NCBI RefSeq assembly: GCF_008831285.2
Contig: NC_045138.2
Coordinates: 13,156,571 to 13,220,570 of the forward strand
Source: Nymphaea colorata
Lineage: Eukaryota; Streptophyta; Magnoliopsida; Nymphaeales; Nymphaeaceae
Length of the DNA stretch: 64,000 nucleotides
Direction: 5' to 3'
Shown here: piece after piece, positions 12,995-23,929 of the stretch
How the letters are laid out: every line of letters begins with the position of its first letter
How positions within the stretch are numbered: position 1 is the stretch's first letter
Notes under the pieces: model-generated
What the model was told of the DNA's origin: nothing
What the model saw: the letters and a program-made list of their open reading frames with translations, nothing else
The model's database searches: none
Program-made: the position numbers and the translations under genes

Positions 12995-13494
12995 CTTGGG
13001 TCAAGAACGAAGAATGAATCTGATCTTTGGTTGGTGCATGGGTTCCACTGACATAAGATCAATAAGTCATCTGCCTCCCCTTTTGTATTTTATTATTTTG
13101 CTTTCTCTGTTGGCCAATAAAAAGATTTCTTATGTATTCGTTATTTTGGTCTTCCAACGAAACTTGCTTATAAAATAAATGGCATTGCTTCTGTGTTTCA
13201 GGATACAAATATCCAAGTAGATAGAACATGAAACCGAGCAAGGATTAGATATGCTCATGCCAAGACGTGCTTAAATGTTGAAGTAGCCACGAGCGCGGCT
13301 AGCTAAACTTTATTGATGTAAAAAAAAAAGTAACTTTTTTGAATGGGATGTTCATTGCTCTTTGAAGCTTCACATGTGGACAATGGTCATGAACTAGATG
13401 AAGGAAAACAGAGGAGGTTTTGAGTCTAGGAACATAAGACACACCAAGACGTTTGGATGCTTGAGAATTGCACGTGAAGACGTGACTAACATTT
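12995..13494 (+). repeat. Direct repeat, copy 2 (~0.5 kb)
   Basis: Second copy of 10231-10779 in the same orientation. It keeps the order of all landmarks, including CTTTTTTGAATGGGATGTT and the terminal GAAGACGTGACTAACATTT. Internal indels make it about 50 bases shorter. Confidence 0.85.
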
Positions 13495-13519
13495 TGCGGT
13501 GGATGCAGTCACCTGTATA

Positions 13520-13690
13520 ACTTACCTCTACCGGCGAGCATTGTCGCCGGTACTCTTAGGTTATAGCGAGGAACTTTCTCACCGCAATAGATCTATAGCG
13601 GTGATCTTTTTTCCCAAAATGCTATAGCGGGGACAATCCTCACCGTTCTAAACAAATACCGGTGATCCAATAGCGATGCAGCGAGAAAAG
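13520..13690. repeat. Short inverted motifs (TACCGGCGA / TCGCCGGTA)
   Basis: A hairpin with arms TACCGGCGA and TCGCCGGTA lies at about 13529-13553. It is followed by several dispersed variants of TATAGCGG and ACCGGTGAT. Such clustered subterminal motifs are typical of CACTA-type transposon ends, but no CACTA terminus or transposase is visible, so the assignment is tentative. Confidence 0.4.
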
Positions 13691-13699
13691 GAAAAGGCA

Positions 13700-15440
13700 C
13701 TGCCAAAAAATCTTGTGTCTGGGAAGAAGAAAGAGGACGAGATGGATGAAATATTGTACGTTTGTCCTCTTTTTTTATGCACTAATTCATGCTATTCAAC
13801 ACACCCGAGTTACTAACGTTTGTCCTCTTTCTTTGTGCACAAAGTCATGTTGTTCAACACACTGAAGTTACTAACTCTGCTTCTCACAATTGCTAGGGAA
13901 AAGTGAGCAAGAAGCTCGACCTCTCAAGAACACAGAGTCGACACGTTAATTTGTCTTTTGCTTTGCTTTCTTTTGGGTATTTGGCTTACTTGTTTTTTTT
14001 TTTTTTTTCAAGATTCTCTCCAAAGCTATACTTTGGTAAGTAGAAATGAGGTAGCCTTTTTTTTTATGTTGCTGCACAATGAGTGTATTTGCAAAAGGAG
14101 CACGGTGTTTCACCATTCATCAAGTAACTTTAATGTCTGATTTTCTGTCTTCAAGATAGATATACAATAAACAATCTATTCGGTTTGAAGGTCGCCTTAT
14201 GTTGTTATATTTGTCATCTTAATACTTCTTTAAATTATTAATTATCTAAGAAGGGGAAACGAGTTTTCCTGGGAACTGTGGCTTTTATGGGAAAATGGAA
14301 GGATTTGGCCTCATAAGTATTGAGCAAATGGTTTGAATAACGCTACGTGGCAGAAGAATTACATTGGTTTGGAATTTTTGGAATCATCCCCCTTATAGGG
14401 AAAATCATTCACATGCATTTTCTTATATGAGAACAGCTATGTGGCAGAAGGATTATAAGGGTTTTTTTGCGTGAATCTATCACCATGTTCTGTTGTTGAC
14501 AATGGTCATGGATCACAATTGGTGAGCTGCAAGAAGATTTCTAAGTCAGGGAAGATCTGAAGTCCGTCAAACGAGTCCAAATTGGGTGAGTTATTCGCAA
14601 GTCGTCTAGTGCAGCCCTCACATGTTGTTGTCGATGTTAGTTCAGTTTTTTTATATCTGAAATTTTCTTCCATGAAATATACATCAGGTCTAGATGATTT
14701 CTGTTAGTTGTTGCAGTTAACGTCTAATATGAGTTCTTGTTTGCTAATTGTCATTATCCTGTCAGTGGATTGATGATACTGCTAGTTGTGTCAACTTGGA
14801 TGTAATATTTAGATCATGGTGTTTATATACGTTAAAGACAGAGAACCAAATTTGATTTTCTTGAACAGAACCAATCTGATCAACAATTGGATCTGCACAA
14901 CTGCTTATTGCTTAAAGTTTGTGTGCATGTTAATTGATGGAGCAACCTGGTGGTTGTCGATTGTTGGAATTTTTTGGTCATGCATTCCTAGCAGCTGAAT
15001 ATTAATTTCTTTAACTGCCATGGCTGAGGAAAAGGGTCACAAGAGTGATTCCACATCTGATCTTGTGGCTAAGTATAAGGCAATTGCTAATACTTTCTCA
15101 TATGGGTCAGCTATCAAATTTGACAACAACAACAACAATGAAAGGTGCTCAAGAAGTTTGATGATGTCAGTGATAGGGCATCGAAGAGAAAATATTCTTT
15201 CAAATCTGAACCCAAGGAGAAGACCGGAAAATATGACGCATGGTGAGAATAACAATATTGCCATGTACTAGATTATGAACAGTATTCAAACATATCATAG
15301 TTACCCTAGTTTACCACACTATAGCAAAACAAACGTGGGATTCATTGTGAGACACATATTCTAAGGATAAAAATGTCAGCAAGATTCTATAGGTTCCACA
15401 CAAGATCTTTCAACTTCAACGGGTGATTACACCTCATTTA
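13700..15440. other. Non-coding stretch with one small open frame
   Basis: No recognised gene. The open frame 15020-15271 (plus, 83 aa, MAEEKGHKSDS start, poly-Asn run) is the only coding-like item. Its polar sequence appears to continue in another frame as SFKSEPKEKTGKYDAW, which would fit a frameshifted exon of unknown identity. Confidence 0.35.
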
Positions 15441-16372
15441 CTTCCCATCCATCCTTTTGTGCTCATAATGAGACTATCACACCACATTTACTTTTTATCT
15501 CTTCAACACTACTGAAGTTACGTGTGCCATTCTCTTTGCCAAGATGATGCAACATAAATAATCGTCCCAAATAAAGTACGCCTTTTTATCGCTTTTCATT
15601 ATGAATATGCACCCACATGGAGCATCCACTACTTGCCTATGACAACCAATCAACATATTATTTTAATACCACCTAATTACTATTTTTAATGGTGGGACAT
15701 TGCTTCATCAAGATCCTTAAATAGTTCTCCGGTGTCACGACACTACTTCCCCGTTGTTGAACGGGATTCATCATAGACCTTCCATCCTATTTCGATTTAC
15801 CTATATGGAAATCTATTTTTCAAAAACTTTTTGCATCTCCTCTCATTTACTAATATTAACAACACCCAACAATTTCAACCCGTATTTGTTTGTTCATCAC
15901 TATTTGTCAAGAATGTGCTCCCACATGCAGCATCCGCTACTTTCCAAAGACAACCAGCCAGCCATTTATTTTGATTGAAAATAATTGACATTTTTGAGCT
16001 TGATTGTCGGGACATTGTCTCATCAAGATCCTTGAATAGTTCCCAGGTCTCATGATGATGGCAGGGTCTTCATGGCCTTTTTCATGAAAATATTGTAGCA
16101 TTTTTCATCAATGAAAATTGAGCGTCTCAACCATCTGGCCTCAAACTACTGAAGGCAGCATGACATTATTATATTGAAAAATAAACCTTAAGTAATCGAA
16201 CATTTAGTTAACTATTTTCATCATGTTCTCGCACTTGTCTAGTGTTGCATGCTTTTCATTATCATTCCTTTTGTCTCACCCATAACCTCCTAAAAGTGAC
16301 CATTATACCGATGCATCTAGTTGGCCATACATTGGTTGTGTCAACCAGCCAGTCATTTATTTCAATTGCATT
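15440..16372 (+). repeat. ~306-bp tandem array, degenerate left part
   Basis: Diverged copies of the unit seen more clearly at 18626-20880. The landmark CATTGCTTCATCAAGATCCT occurs at about 15695 and a variant at about 16012, a spacing near 317. ATGCATCTAGTTGGCC occurs at about 16312. The array is interrupted at 16373 by copia pol sequence. Confidence 0.75.
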
Positions 16373-18625
16373 TTGTTAAAGCTTTTTAGAGTCAATTTGA
16401 GTCTTTTTAAAATATTAAAAGGTGGACAAGGGTCTACTTATTGTTTTCAAGTCAGAGTCCACCGAGTCAAAGTCTCTTTGATCTTCTGCAACTTGATGTT
16501 TGGGGTTCAAGTCGTGTTTCTCGTCGTTCACGTTTCTGGTATTACCTTGTTTTGGTTGATGATTTTACTAGAGTCAGTTAGGTATTTTTGTTACGGAACA
16601 GGTTTGAAGTCATCTATATTCTTCAGAAATTTGTCAATGAAATAAAAACTCAGTTTGGTGGTATTGTCAAAAATATTCACACTGATAATGCTCTTGAATT
16701 TAAATCTTCAGTTCTACTCCAATTTTATGTCAATCATGGAATTCAACCACAATATACATGTCCCACACATACCAACAAAATGGTGTTGCTGAACGCAAAC
16801 ATCGACAGCTTCTAAATGTGGCCCGTACCCTCATGTTGCACACTTATATGTCTGCCTATTTTTGGGGTGATGCTATTCTAAATGTGGCCCGTATCCTCAT
16901 TTAAATACTATATCTAGATTGACCATCATTTCATATACCCCCCAAAGTATTTGGATGCATTTGTTTTGCACACATCTTGGGCCCAAACAAAAACAAACTT
17001 GCTGTCCAAGCTGTCAAATGTGTGTTCATTGGATATTCTGCCAATCAAAAAGGCTATCGATGTTTTGATCCCCATACCAAGAAAGAGATTGTCAGTGCAG
17101 ATGTTACATTTTTTGAATCTCGTCCTTATTTCTCTGTTCCAAGTACCATTATGTCTGAGCTTCCTGTGTCTGTTCCTCTTCCTATTCTCCCAGTATCACT
17201 TGAGTCGATCTCGTCCTCTCCACCATTATCAGGTGATCATTTTCTTGATCCTCCAATACGTCTATACCCGGCGTCAAGGTCCCTCTCCTAACCGCCCACC
17301 AACATCTTCTCATGAGGTAAGTTCTAATGATAAGACTGACTCAGGAAGAAATGATGGCTATTCTGCAGATGATCTACCTATTGCTATTCGCAAGGGTCGG
17401 CGGTAGTGCACAAGGCATCTGATTTCTAACTCGGTTTCTATGGACCATTGGAGCACAAGTTTGGTGCAGTTTGATCGAGCTATAGCTAGTCATACTATTC
17501 CGACCTCTCACCACCAAGCCTTATTAGATTCACGATAGAATCACGCTATGCAGGAAGAAATTGATGCTCTTCTTTCTAAGGAGACTTGGGACTTGGTGGA
17601 CCTACCATTGAATTGTGATGTTGTCGGCTCCAAATGGGCATTCACCATCAAATATCATTTTGATGGGTCTGTAGAGTGATTCAAAGCTCGTCTTGTGACT
17701 AAAGGCTATGCACAGACTTATGGGGTGGACTTCTTCGAGATGTTTTTGTCTGTGACATGGTTATCAGCTTGATGTGAAAAATGCATTTCTATATGGTGAT
17801 CTCTCTGAAACAGTCTATATGCAACACCCACCTGGTTTTGAACGACAGGGAGAATGTTTGAAGGCATGCAAACTTAAAAAGGCTATGTTGATGATATTGT
17901 CCTCACTGGAGAAAGTACTCAAGAGATAGCTCAGATAAAGGAGTTCTTACAGAAACACTTTGTCACAAAAGATCTTGGTCAACTTCGATATTTCCCTGGT
18001 ATTGAAGAGGCTCGTAATAGTAAAGGGATTGTGATGTCTCAAAGGAAATATGTTCTTGATCTTTTGCAGGAAACATGGTTATTAGGAGCCAAACCTGCTA
18101 CACTTCCTATGAATCCTCGAATTCATATGCATGATGATGAATCAGAGGCTTTTGACTTTCGTTCTTACAGATTTGTGATAGGAAAACTTTCATATTTGAC
18201 CATCACTCGTCCAGACATCAGCTTTGCTGTAAATAAGCTTAGTCAATTCACGGAGAAACCTCGAAAAGTTCATTCTGAGGCTGCTTTTAGTGGTGATAAA
18301 ATACTTGAAATCAGCCCCAGGAATGGGGTTATGGTTCAAAAAAGGAGAATGTGTGGACATAGAAGCATATAGTGAAGCTGATTATGCAGGGTTAGTAAAT
18401 GATAGGAGATCTACTACATATTTTTGCGTCTTTATTGGCGGGAATCTTATTTTTTGGAGGAGCAAGAAATATAATGAGGTTGCTAGATCGAGTACTGAGT
18501 CTGAATATAGAGCTATGGCTCAAACGGCAGCTGAAATGTCATGGGTCAAATTAGTGCTTATAGAATTGAGAATTTCAGTGAAACTTCCTATGAAGATGTA
18601 TTGTGATAACAGAGCAGCTACCTAC
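16373..18625 (+). pseudogene. Ty1/copia pol fragment inside tandem array
   Basis: Plus-strand relic of a copia polyprotein in several frames. The integrase core is at about 16560-16815 (HTDNALEF). An integrase C-terminal segment is at 16977-17291 (CVFIGYSANQKGY). The RT start is at about 17550-17720 (KWAFTIKYHFDGS, in-frame TGA). RT end and connection are at 18031-18290. RNase H is at 18290-18625 (SSTESEYRAMAQ, CDNRAA). The RT catalytic centre is largely deleted (VDDIVLTG survives near 17885). No LTR, primer site or gag is present. Both ends run straight into the ~306-bp satellite unit: RNase H breaks off near 18620 and the unit resumes with CATCACAACCCTTGATCGCA. It is a truncated, non-coding remnant. 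Confidence 0.9.
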
Positions 18626-19435
18626 ATCACAACCCTTGATCGCACTTGTCTAGCAATGCATGTTTTTCATTGACTTTCCTTATGTTTTACGGATAACCTC
18701 TTAAAACAGACCACTATACCATTGCATCTAGTTGGGCATGCATTTGTCGTGTCAACCAGTCAACCATTTATTTCAATTGCATCTAATTAACATTTTTAAC
18801 TTAATGATGGGAATGTTGCTTCATCGAGATCCTAAAGCAGTTCCAAGGTCTCACAGGACTGCTTTCCCTCTTTGTTGTACGGGGTCCATCATATCATTTT
18901 CCCTCAACATAAGACGATCACATATCATTTACATCACATGCCTTGAGCGCACTTGTCTAGCATTGCATGTTTTTCATTGTTTTTCCTTTTGTCTTACAGA
19001 TAACCTCCTAAAACTAACCATTATACCGATGCACATAGTTGGTTATACATTCGTCGTGTCAACCAGTCAGCCATTTCTTTAAATTGCATCTAATTAACAT
19101 TTTTAACTTCATCATGGGCCTGCTGCTTCATCAAGATCATAGAGCAGTTCCGAGGTCTAACAGGACTGCTTTCCCTTTTGTTGAACAGGGTTCATCCTAT
19201 CTTTTGCGCTCAAAATGAGACGATCACATATCATTTACATCACATCCCTTGAGCGCAATTGTCTAATACTGCATGCTTTTCATTGAGTTTCCTTTTGTCC
19301 TTTGCATAACCTCTTAATGTTGAACATTATACCAATGCATCTAGTTGGCCATACGTTGGTCATGTCAACCAATCAGCCATTTATTTCAATTGCACCTAAT
19401 TGACAATTTTAAGTTGATTGTGGGCATGTTGCTTC
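18626..19435 (+). repeat. ~306-bp tandem array, middle part
   Basis: Nearly three units head to tail. The landmark CAT(C/A)TAGTTGG occurs at about 18725, 19031 and 19338, giving spacings of about 306-308 bases. Each unit also carries GACGATCACATATCATTTAC and GCTTTCCCTC. The last unit is split at GTTGCTTC (19428-19435) by the element that follows. Confidence 0.9.
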
Positions 19436-20243
19436 CTATGTCACACGGGTACGGGTACGCAGACACAACAATTTTCAAAATTTTAGGATATGTGGACACC
19501 ACGAATATTATATTTAAAAAAATTAAAAATAATAATAAAAGTAAAAAAAATTAAATTAATAATTCACTCCTACAATCTCATAAGTCATAATATAGAAAGT
19601 CTCAAACAAACATAACATGAAATAAAACAATACAACATAGTATAAACATGCAGATTTATTTCTAGATTATGTAAAACAATCCTCAATGAGAGAAGGCAAG
19701 TTCCAGCACATTCTAGTGACTGTTGGCAACGACCACCTTACAAGCACTAAGGCAAAATCCTCAAATCAGCAAAATCCCCAAATCAAACAAAAAAAGAAAA
19801 TATCACACATAGCATTGAAGAATAGGATCAAGATCGACGAATTAACCGTTCAATCTTCAAACGAAAATATCCCCAAATCGACAGGAAAAACCCAAATGAA
19901 GCATGAAACCCTAACTTCTAATATCGAAAATAAAAAAAAACACTTACCTGTCTGTCGCCGGCTGCCACCGGATGTTGCCGTCGATCACCGGAGCTCGTCG
20001 CTGTCACCCGCCATAGAACTCTATTGTCGCCGCAAGGAGTCGAGGGTAAAGGTCGACCGTCGAGGGTAAAGCGTAAAACGAAATCGAGGGTTAAAACAGA
20101 AAATCGGGTTATGAAAGTGGTTCGGATCGAGTCTGACCTAGACCTGATCCAAAACGTATCCTGCTATGTCCAAGTGTCGAGATCCACATGTCGGAGTCTA
20201 GACACCGGTACGTGATCCAGATTGCCATATCCATGGCACATAG
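19436..20243. mobile_element. hAT-like non-autonomous element, 808 bp, 8-bp TSD
   Basis: The segment interrupts a satellite unit and is flanked by identical 8-bp direct repeats GTTGCTTC at 19428-19435 and 20244-20251. Uninterrupted satellite units have this octamer once. The ends are CTATGTCACACG and CATGGCACATAG, which form a short imperfect inverted repeat (CTATGT). An 8-bp duplication is the hallmark of the hAT superfamily. No transposase is recognisable. The longest open frame, 19686-20069 (127 aa, Lys/Ser-rich), has no domain I know. GC-rich CGCCGG motifs cluster near 19965-20010. Confidence 0.75.
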
Positions 20244-20880
20244 GTTGCTTCGTTAAGGTCTTAGAGCAGTTTCCAGGTCCCATAGGACTGTTTTCCCTCT
20301 TTGTTGTACGGGTTTCATCTTATCTTTTGCCTTCAAAATGAGACGATCACATATCATTTATATCATATCCTTTGATCGCAGTTGTCTATCAATGCATGTT
20401 TTTCATTGACTTTTCTTATGTTTTACGGATAACATCTTAATACTGGCCATTATACCAATGCATCTAGTTGGGCATGCATTTGTCGTGTCAACCAGACAAC
20501 CATTTATTTCAATTGCATCTAATTAACATTTTTAACTTGACGATGAAAATGTTCCTTCATCGAGATCCTAGAGTAGTTCCAAGGTCTCACAGGACTGCTT
20601 TCCCTCTTTATTGTATGGAGTTTATCATATCTTTTGCCCTCAACATGAGACGATCACATATCATTTACATCACATGCCTTGAGCGCACTTGTCAAGCATT
20701 GCATGTTTGTCATTGATTTTCCTCGCCTTACGGATAACCTCCTAAACATGACCATTATACCGATGCACATAGTTGGTTATGCATTTGTCATGTGAACGAG
20801 TCAACCATTTCTTTAAATTGCATCTAATTAACATTTTTAACTCCATCATGGGCAAGCTGCTTCATCAAGATCATAGAGCT
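20244..20880 (+). repeat. ~306-bp tandem array, right part
   Basis: Resumes inside the unit cut at 19435, and about two units follow (landmarks at about 20461 and 20767, 306 apart). The first unit closely resembles the one at 18725 and the second the one at 19031, so a two-unit block seems duplicated with a spacing of about 1.74 kb. The array stops abruptly where viral RT sequence begins. Confidence 0.9.
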
Positions 20881-22628
20881 TGTGGGAACGTTACTGTAAT
20901 CAACACTCAATAGCAAGCGGTCATTTACCAATGCCTCAGAAATTCATGATCAAGTTCCAGCCCATCATCGAAAAACTCAAGGAAGCTGGATATATTGGGG
21001 AAGACCCCCTCAAACATTGGTCGAAAAATAAGGTTCTCTGTAAGATTACCTTGAAGAATCCAGAATTCATCATAGAAGACAGACCTTTAAAGCACGTAAC
21101 GCCTCAAATGAATGAGTCATTTAAAAAGCACATCTCGGCACTACTCAAGCTCAAGGTGATAAGGCCGTCAAAAAGCCAGCACCAAACAACGTCCAATATT
21201 TTTTATTCTGGAACAACCCAAGACCCCAAAACAGGGGAAGTTAAGAAGGGGAAAGAGAGAATGGTCTTTAATTACAAACGTCCCAACGACAACACAGAAA
21301 ATGACCAGTACTCGCTACCTAGCATCAATACGATCATCAAGAAAGTATCAGGTAGTAAAATCTACTCAAAATTTGACCTAAAGAGTGGATTCCATCAGGT
21401 AATGATGGACCCCGAATCAGTACCCCTAATAGCGTTTTGGGTACCACAAGGTCTCTTCGAATGGCTAGTAATGTCATTCGGCTTAAAGAACGCTCCTGCA
21501 GTCTTTCAGAGAAAAATGGACAATTGCTTTCGAGGATCGGAGGGCTTCATAGCCGTATACATCGACGATATCCTAGTCTTTCAGGGATCGGAGGGCTCCA
21601 CATCTTTTTAGAAAGATGCAGAGCCAACGGGCTAGTTCTTAGCCCCACCAAAATGACAATTGGGCAAAAACAGATTGAATTCCTCAGAGCCATTATTGGC
21701 AATGGAGAAATATAGCTACAGCCCAACATCATCAAAAGGATCGTAGAAAAACAAGAGTCGGATCTGACAACAAAATCTGGTCTACGATCATGGTTAGGAA
21801 TACTTAATTATGCCAGGAACTTCATTCCTAACCTTAGCAGACTATTGGCACCCCTGTATGGCAAAATAAGCCCTATAGGAGAAAAGAGGTTGAATCAGCA
21901 GGCTGCTGATTAGAAAAATCAAAGAACGGGTTAGGAATCTACCAGCCCTGTCAACACCCCCAGCAAAATGTTTCATCATCCTATAAACATATGGATGCAT
22001 GGACGGATGGGGAGGGATCTGCAAATGGAAGCCTCAAAGGTATGATCCGAGGAGCATGGAAAAACCATGCGCATATGCAAGTGGCAAATTTAATCCGCCA
22101 AAATCAACTATTGATGCGGAAATATTTGCAGTCATGAACAGCCTCGAATCATTAAAAATTTATTATCTGAAGCAAAATGAGCTGCTTATCAGAACCAATT
22201 GCCAGGCCATCATTAGCTTCTTTAACAAATCCAATATCAACAAACCCTTTAGAGTCCGATGGGTAGCCTTCATAGACTTTATTATGGGGCTAGGAATTGA
22301 TGTGTTGTTCGAACACATTGATGGAAAGGACAACGTTCTGGCCGATTTGTTGTCACGGATAATCTCCATCTTAACAGGCTCACAACTCAATATTCATGAG
22401 CCTCAACTACAGGTGGTGACAGTATTTGAACAATGTTTACAGGAATGGCAGGACCATCCAGGACCTCCATCCCAACAACAGAAACCCTACAACCTGTGCA
22501 ATCAGGTGATCCATTTGCTGAACAATACAGGATCATCCTCAAAGAGCTCAATCTCGAAAACGACACTCAGGGTGGGCAACTACCCAAACAACGAAGGGAT
22601 GAACTCCTGGAGGAACTCTCCAGTATAG
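20880..22628 (+). pseudogene. Endogenous badnavirus-like RT and RNase H
   Basis: Caulimovirid pol module, truncated at its 5' end by the junction with the satellite. The frame 20880-21611 carries the RT with SKFDLKSGFHQV and the catalytic YIDD box (about 21560). The frame is then lost near 21590 at a repeated GGATCGGAGGGCT motif. RT thumb and connection continue in another frame with a TAG at about 21713 and further breaks near 21912. RNase H at 21999-22628 keeps CAYASGKF, STIDAEIFAVMNSL and FEHIDGKDN, typical of Badnavirus and Tungrovirus RNase H. Protease, coat and most movement-protein coding are missing at this end. In a live virus this enzyme copies pregenomic RNA. Here it is a non-functional old insertion. 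Confidence 0.92.
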
Positions 22629-22747
22629 AAATCGGGATCCTCAATCGCATCTTGTTAGATCTTGAACATGTCCAAACCATACAGGAGCTCAAATGGACCA
22701 CGGCCTTTCATTCCTCTGCTCAAAACACTTGTTGGCGTTACATCTAA
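22433..22747 (+). CDS. Pararetrovirus extra ORF A, unknown function
   Basis: A 104-aa frame that overlaps the end of the RNase H frame in another phase. Its middle is acidic and Leu/Glu-rich (ELLEELSSIEIGILNRILLD) and could form a helix or coiled coil. No known domain is recognised. Position after RNase H and before the intergenic region recalls the extra 3' ORF of tungroviruses, but I see no sequence match. It could be a decayed 5' part of the same gene as the next ORF, since only about 130 bases separate them. Confidence 0.45.
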   Translation: MFTGMAGPSRTSIPTTETLQPVQSGDPFAEQYRIILKELNLENDTQGGQLPKQRRDELLEELSSIEIGILNRILLDLEHVQTIQELKWTTAFHSSAQNTCWRYI

Positions 22748-22877
22748 CAAACAACCTAGCAACATATGGAGGAAGTCGAAAAAGTTATCTCCCACGTCAG
22801 GGAGATAATCAATAAGATTCGTAAAACACGAATCTAATTCTTTCAACATTTTTCCTTTTAAATTTTAGGTTATAGCC

Positions 22878-23282
22878 ATGGCACAAGCAACTGAGCCAGA
22901 ATTTGAAGAACCAAACTTCATGCAACCTGGCTCAATGATCGTCAACCGCTATAAAAATCTTGCCGGACTCCATCACCCAGAAGTCGCAAGGTTTTGGGGA
23001 TATATAGTTGATGAAGGATTCAACATATCACTTGACAGGTTCGAAGAACTTGGACAAGATTTGAACAGATTAGAGGCCGCTCTTTGCAACTGTTTAGAAG
23101 CCGATCTAAGGAGCTTCAAAGAAATACAAGAAATACAACTCTTGATCTGCACCAAAATTGCAACTTCTGATAATTACTGGACTTATGTCAGAGAAAGTAT
23201 GAAGATCGCGCTGGACAAATGTAAGGTTCTCTCTCGATACATTATCAAGACAATAACAGCAGTCAAGGAGATCAAGATCTAA
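22878..23282 (+). CDS. Pararetrovirus extra ORF B, 134 aa
   Basis: An intact frame from ATG to TAA with balanced composition, mostly helical in appearance. It contains LDRFEELGQDLNRLEAALC and a Lys/Ile-rich tail. It sits directly upstream of the viral intergenic promoter region, in the same orientation as RT and RNase H. I do not recognise a family. By position it would be the last protein gene before the intergenic region of the viral genome. Confidence 0.5.
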   Translation: MAQATEPEFEEPNFMQPGSMIVNRYKNLAGLHHPEVARFWGYIVDEGFNISLDRFEELGQDLNRLEAALCNCLEADLRSFKEIQEIQLLICTKIATSDNYWTYVRESMKIALDKCKVLSRYIIKTITAVKEIKI

Positions 23283-23335
23283 AACTTCAAGTGAACCCCG
23301 GCTGACGCAAGCAGTAACAATTATCCTGCAGTAAT

Positions 23336-23520
23336 AAGTAACTTTTGTCGGGAAGCATCGGCGCCTGTGCCGCGCGTTCTCAATTATTGAACTTTTCTTA
23401 TCGTGTCACGCGTCTTTATGGCACGCAGTAACTTTTGTCGGGAAGCGTCGGCTCCTATGCCACGCGTTCTCAATTATTGTACTTTTCTTATCATGTCACG
23501 CGTCTTTTTGGCACGCAATA
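23336..23520 (+). repeat. 90-bp tandem duplication in viral promoter region
   Basis: ACTTTTGTCGGGAAG occurs at 23341 and 23431. Both copies continue through CGCGTTCTCAATTATTG and TCACGCGTCTTT with few differences. The duplication lies just upstream of the TATA box, where caulimovirid promoters carry their activator elements. Confidence 0.85.
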
Positions 23521-23530
23521 GGAGTCCCGC

Positions 23531-23543
23531 ATCTATATAAAGG
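23531..23543 (+). promoter_or_regulatory. Viral TATA box (CTATATAAAGG)
   Basis: CTATATAAAGG lies about 190 bases upstream of the tRNA-Met primer site and downstream of the 90-bp duplication. This is the arrangement expected for the pregenomic RNA promoter of a caulimovirid. Confidence 0.75.
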
Positions 23544-23719
23544 ACTTGGGTCGAAGGTGTAAACCATCTTGGAGTTCCCAAGGGTTCAACTCTTCCATAG
23601 GATTTATTACTCGTATTTTGAAAGCTTGGAGCACTGCCTCCTCTTTCTAATCAAGGCTTTTCCTTCATTCTAGATCTTCTTCTTCATTCTCCTTCCATTT
23701 TTGCAAGGCTTCCGCATTC

Positions 23720-23732
23720 TGGTATCAGAGCC
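23720..23732 (+). other. tRNA-Met primer-binding site of pararetrovirus
   Basis: TGGTATCAGAGCC is complementary to the 3' end of plant initiator tRNA-Met. It is the site where caulimovirid minus-strand synthesis starts and the conventional zero point of their genomes. Its place between promoter and ORF1 is correct for the family. Confidence 0.92.
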
Positions 23733-23929
23733 TGACATTTACAAGTAAGTCTGATTATCCTCATACTTAATTATTAGCAGTTTTTGTTTAGGAATTGTGT
23801 TTTCAAAAATCTTTTGTTAAAGACCCAGATCTCAGAGGCCACGAGTAAGCCCTCAGAAAAGATCATAGGTCGCGCACAAGTTTTTGAAGGACACTAAACC
23901 CTAAAACCTAAACTTTCATTAGCCAAAAA

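Noticed and set aside
10231-13494. LTR retrotransposon bounded by the direct repeats
   Set aside because: No TG...CA termini, primer site, purine tract or pol domain could be found.
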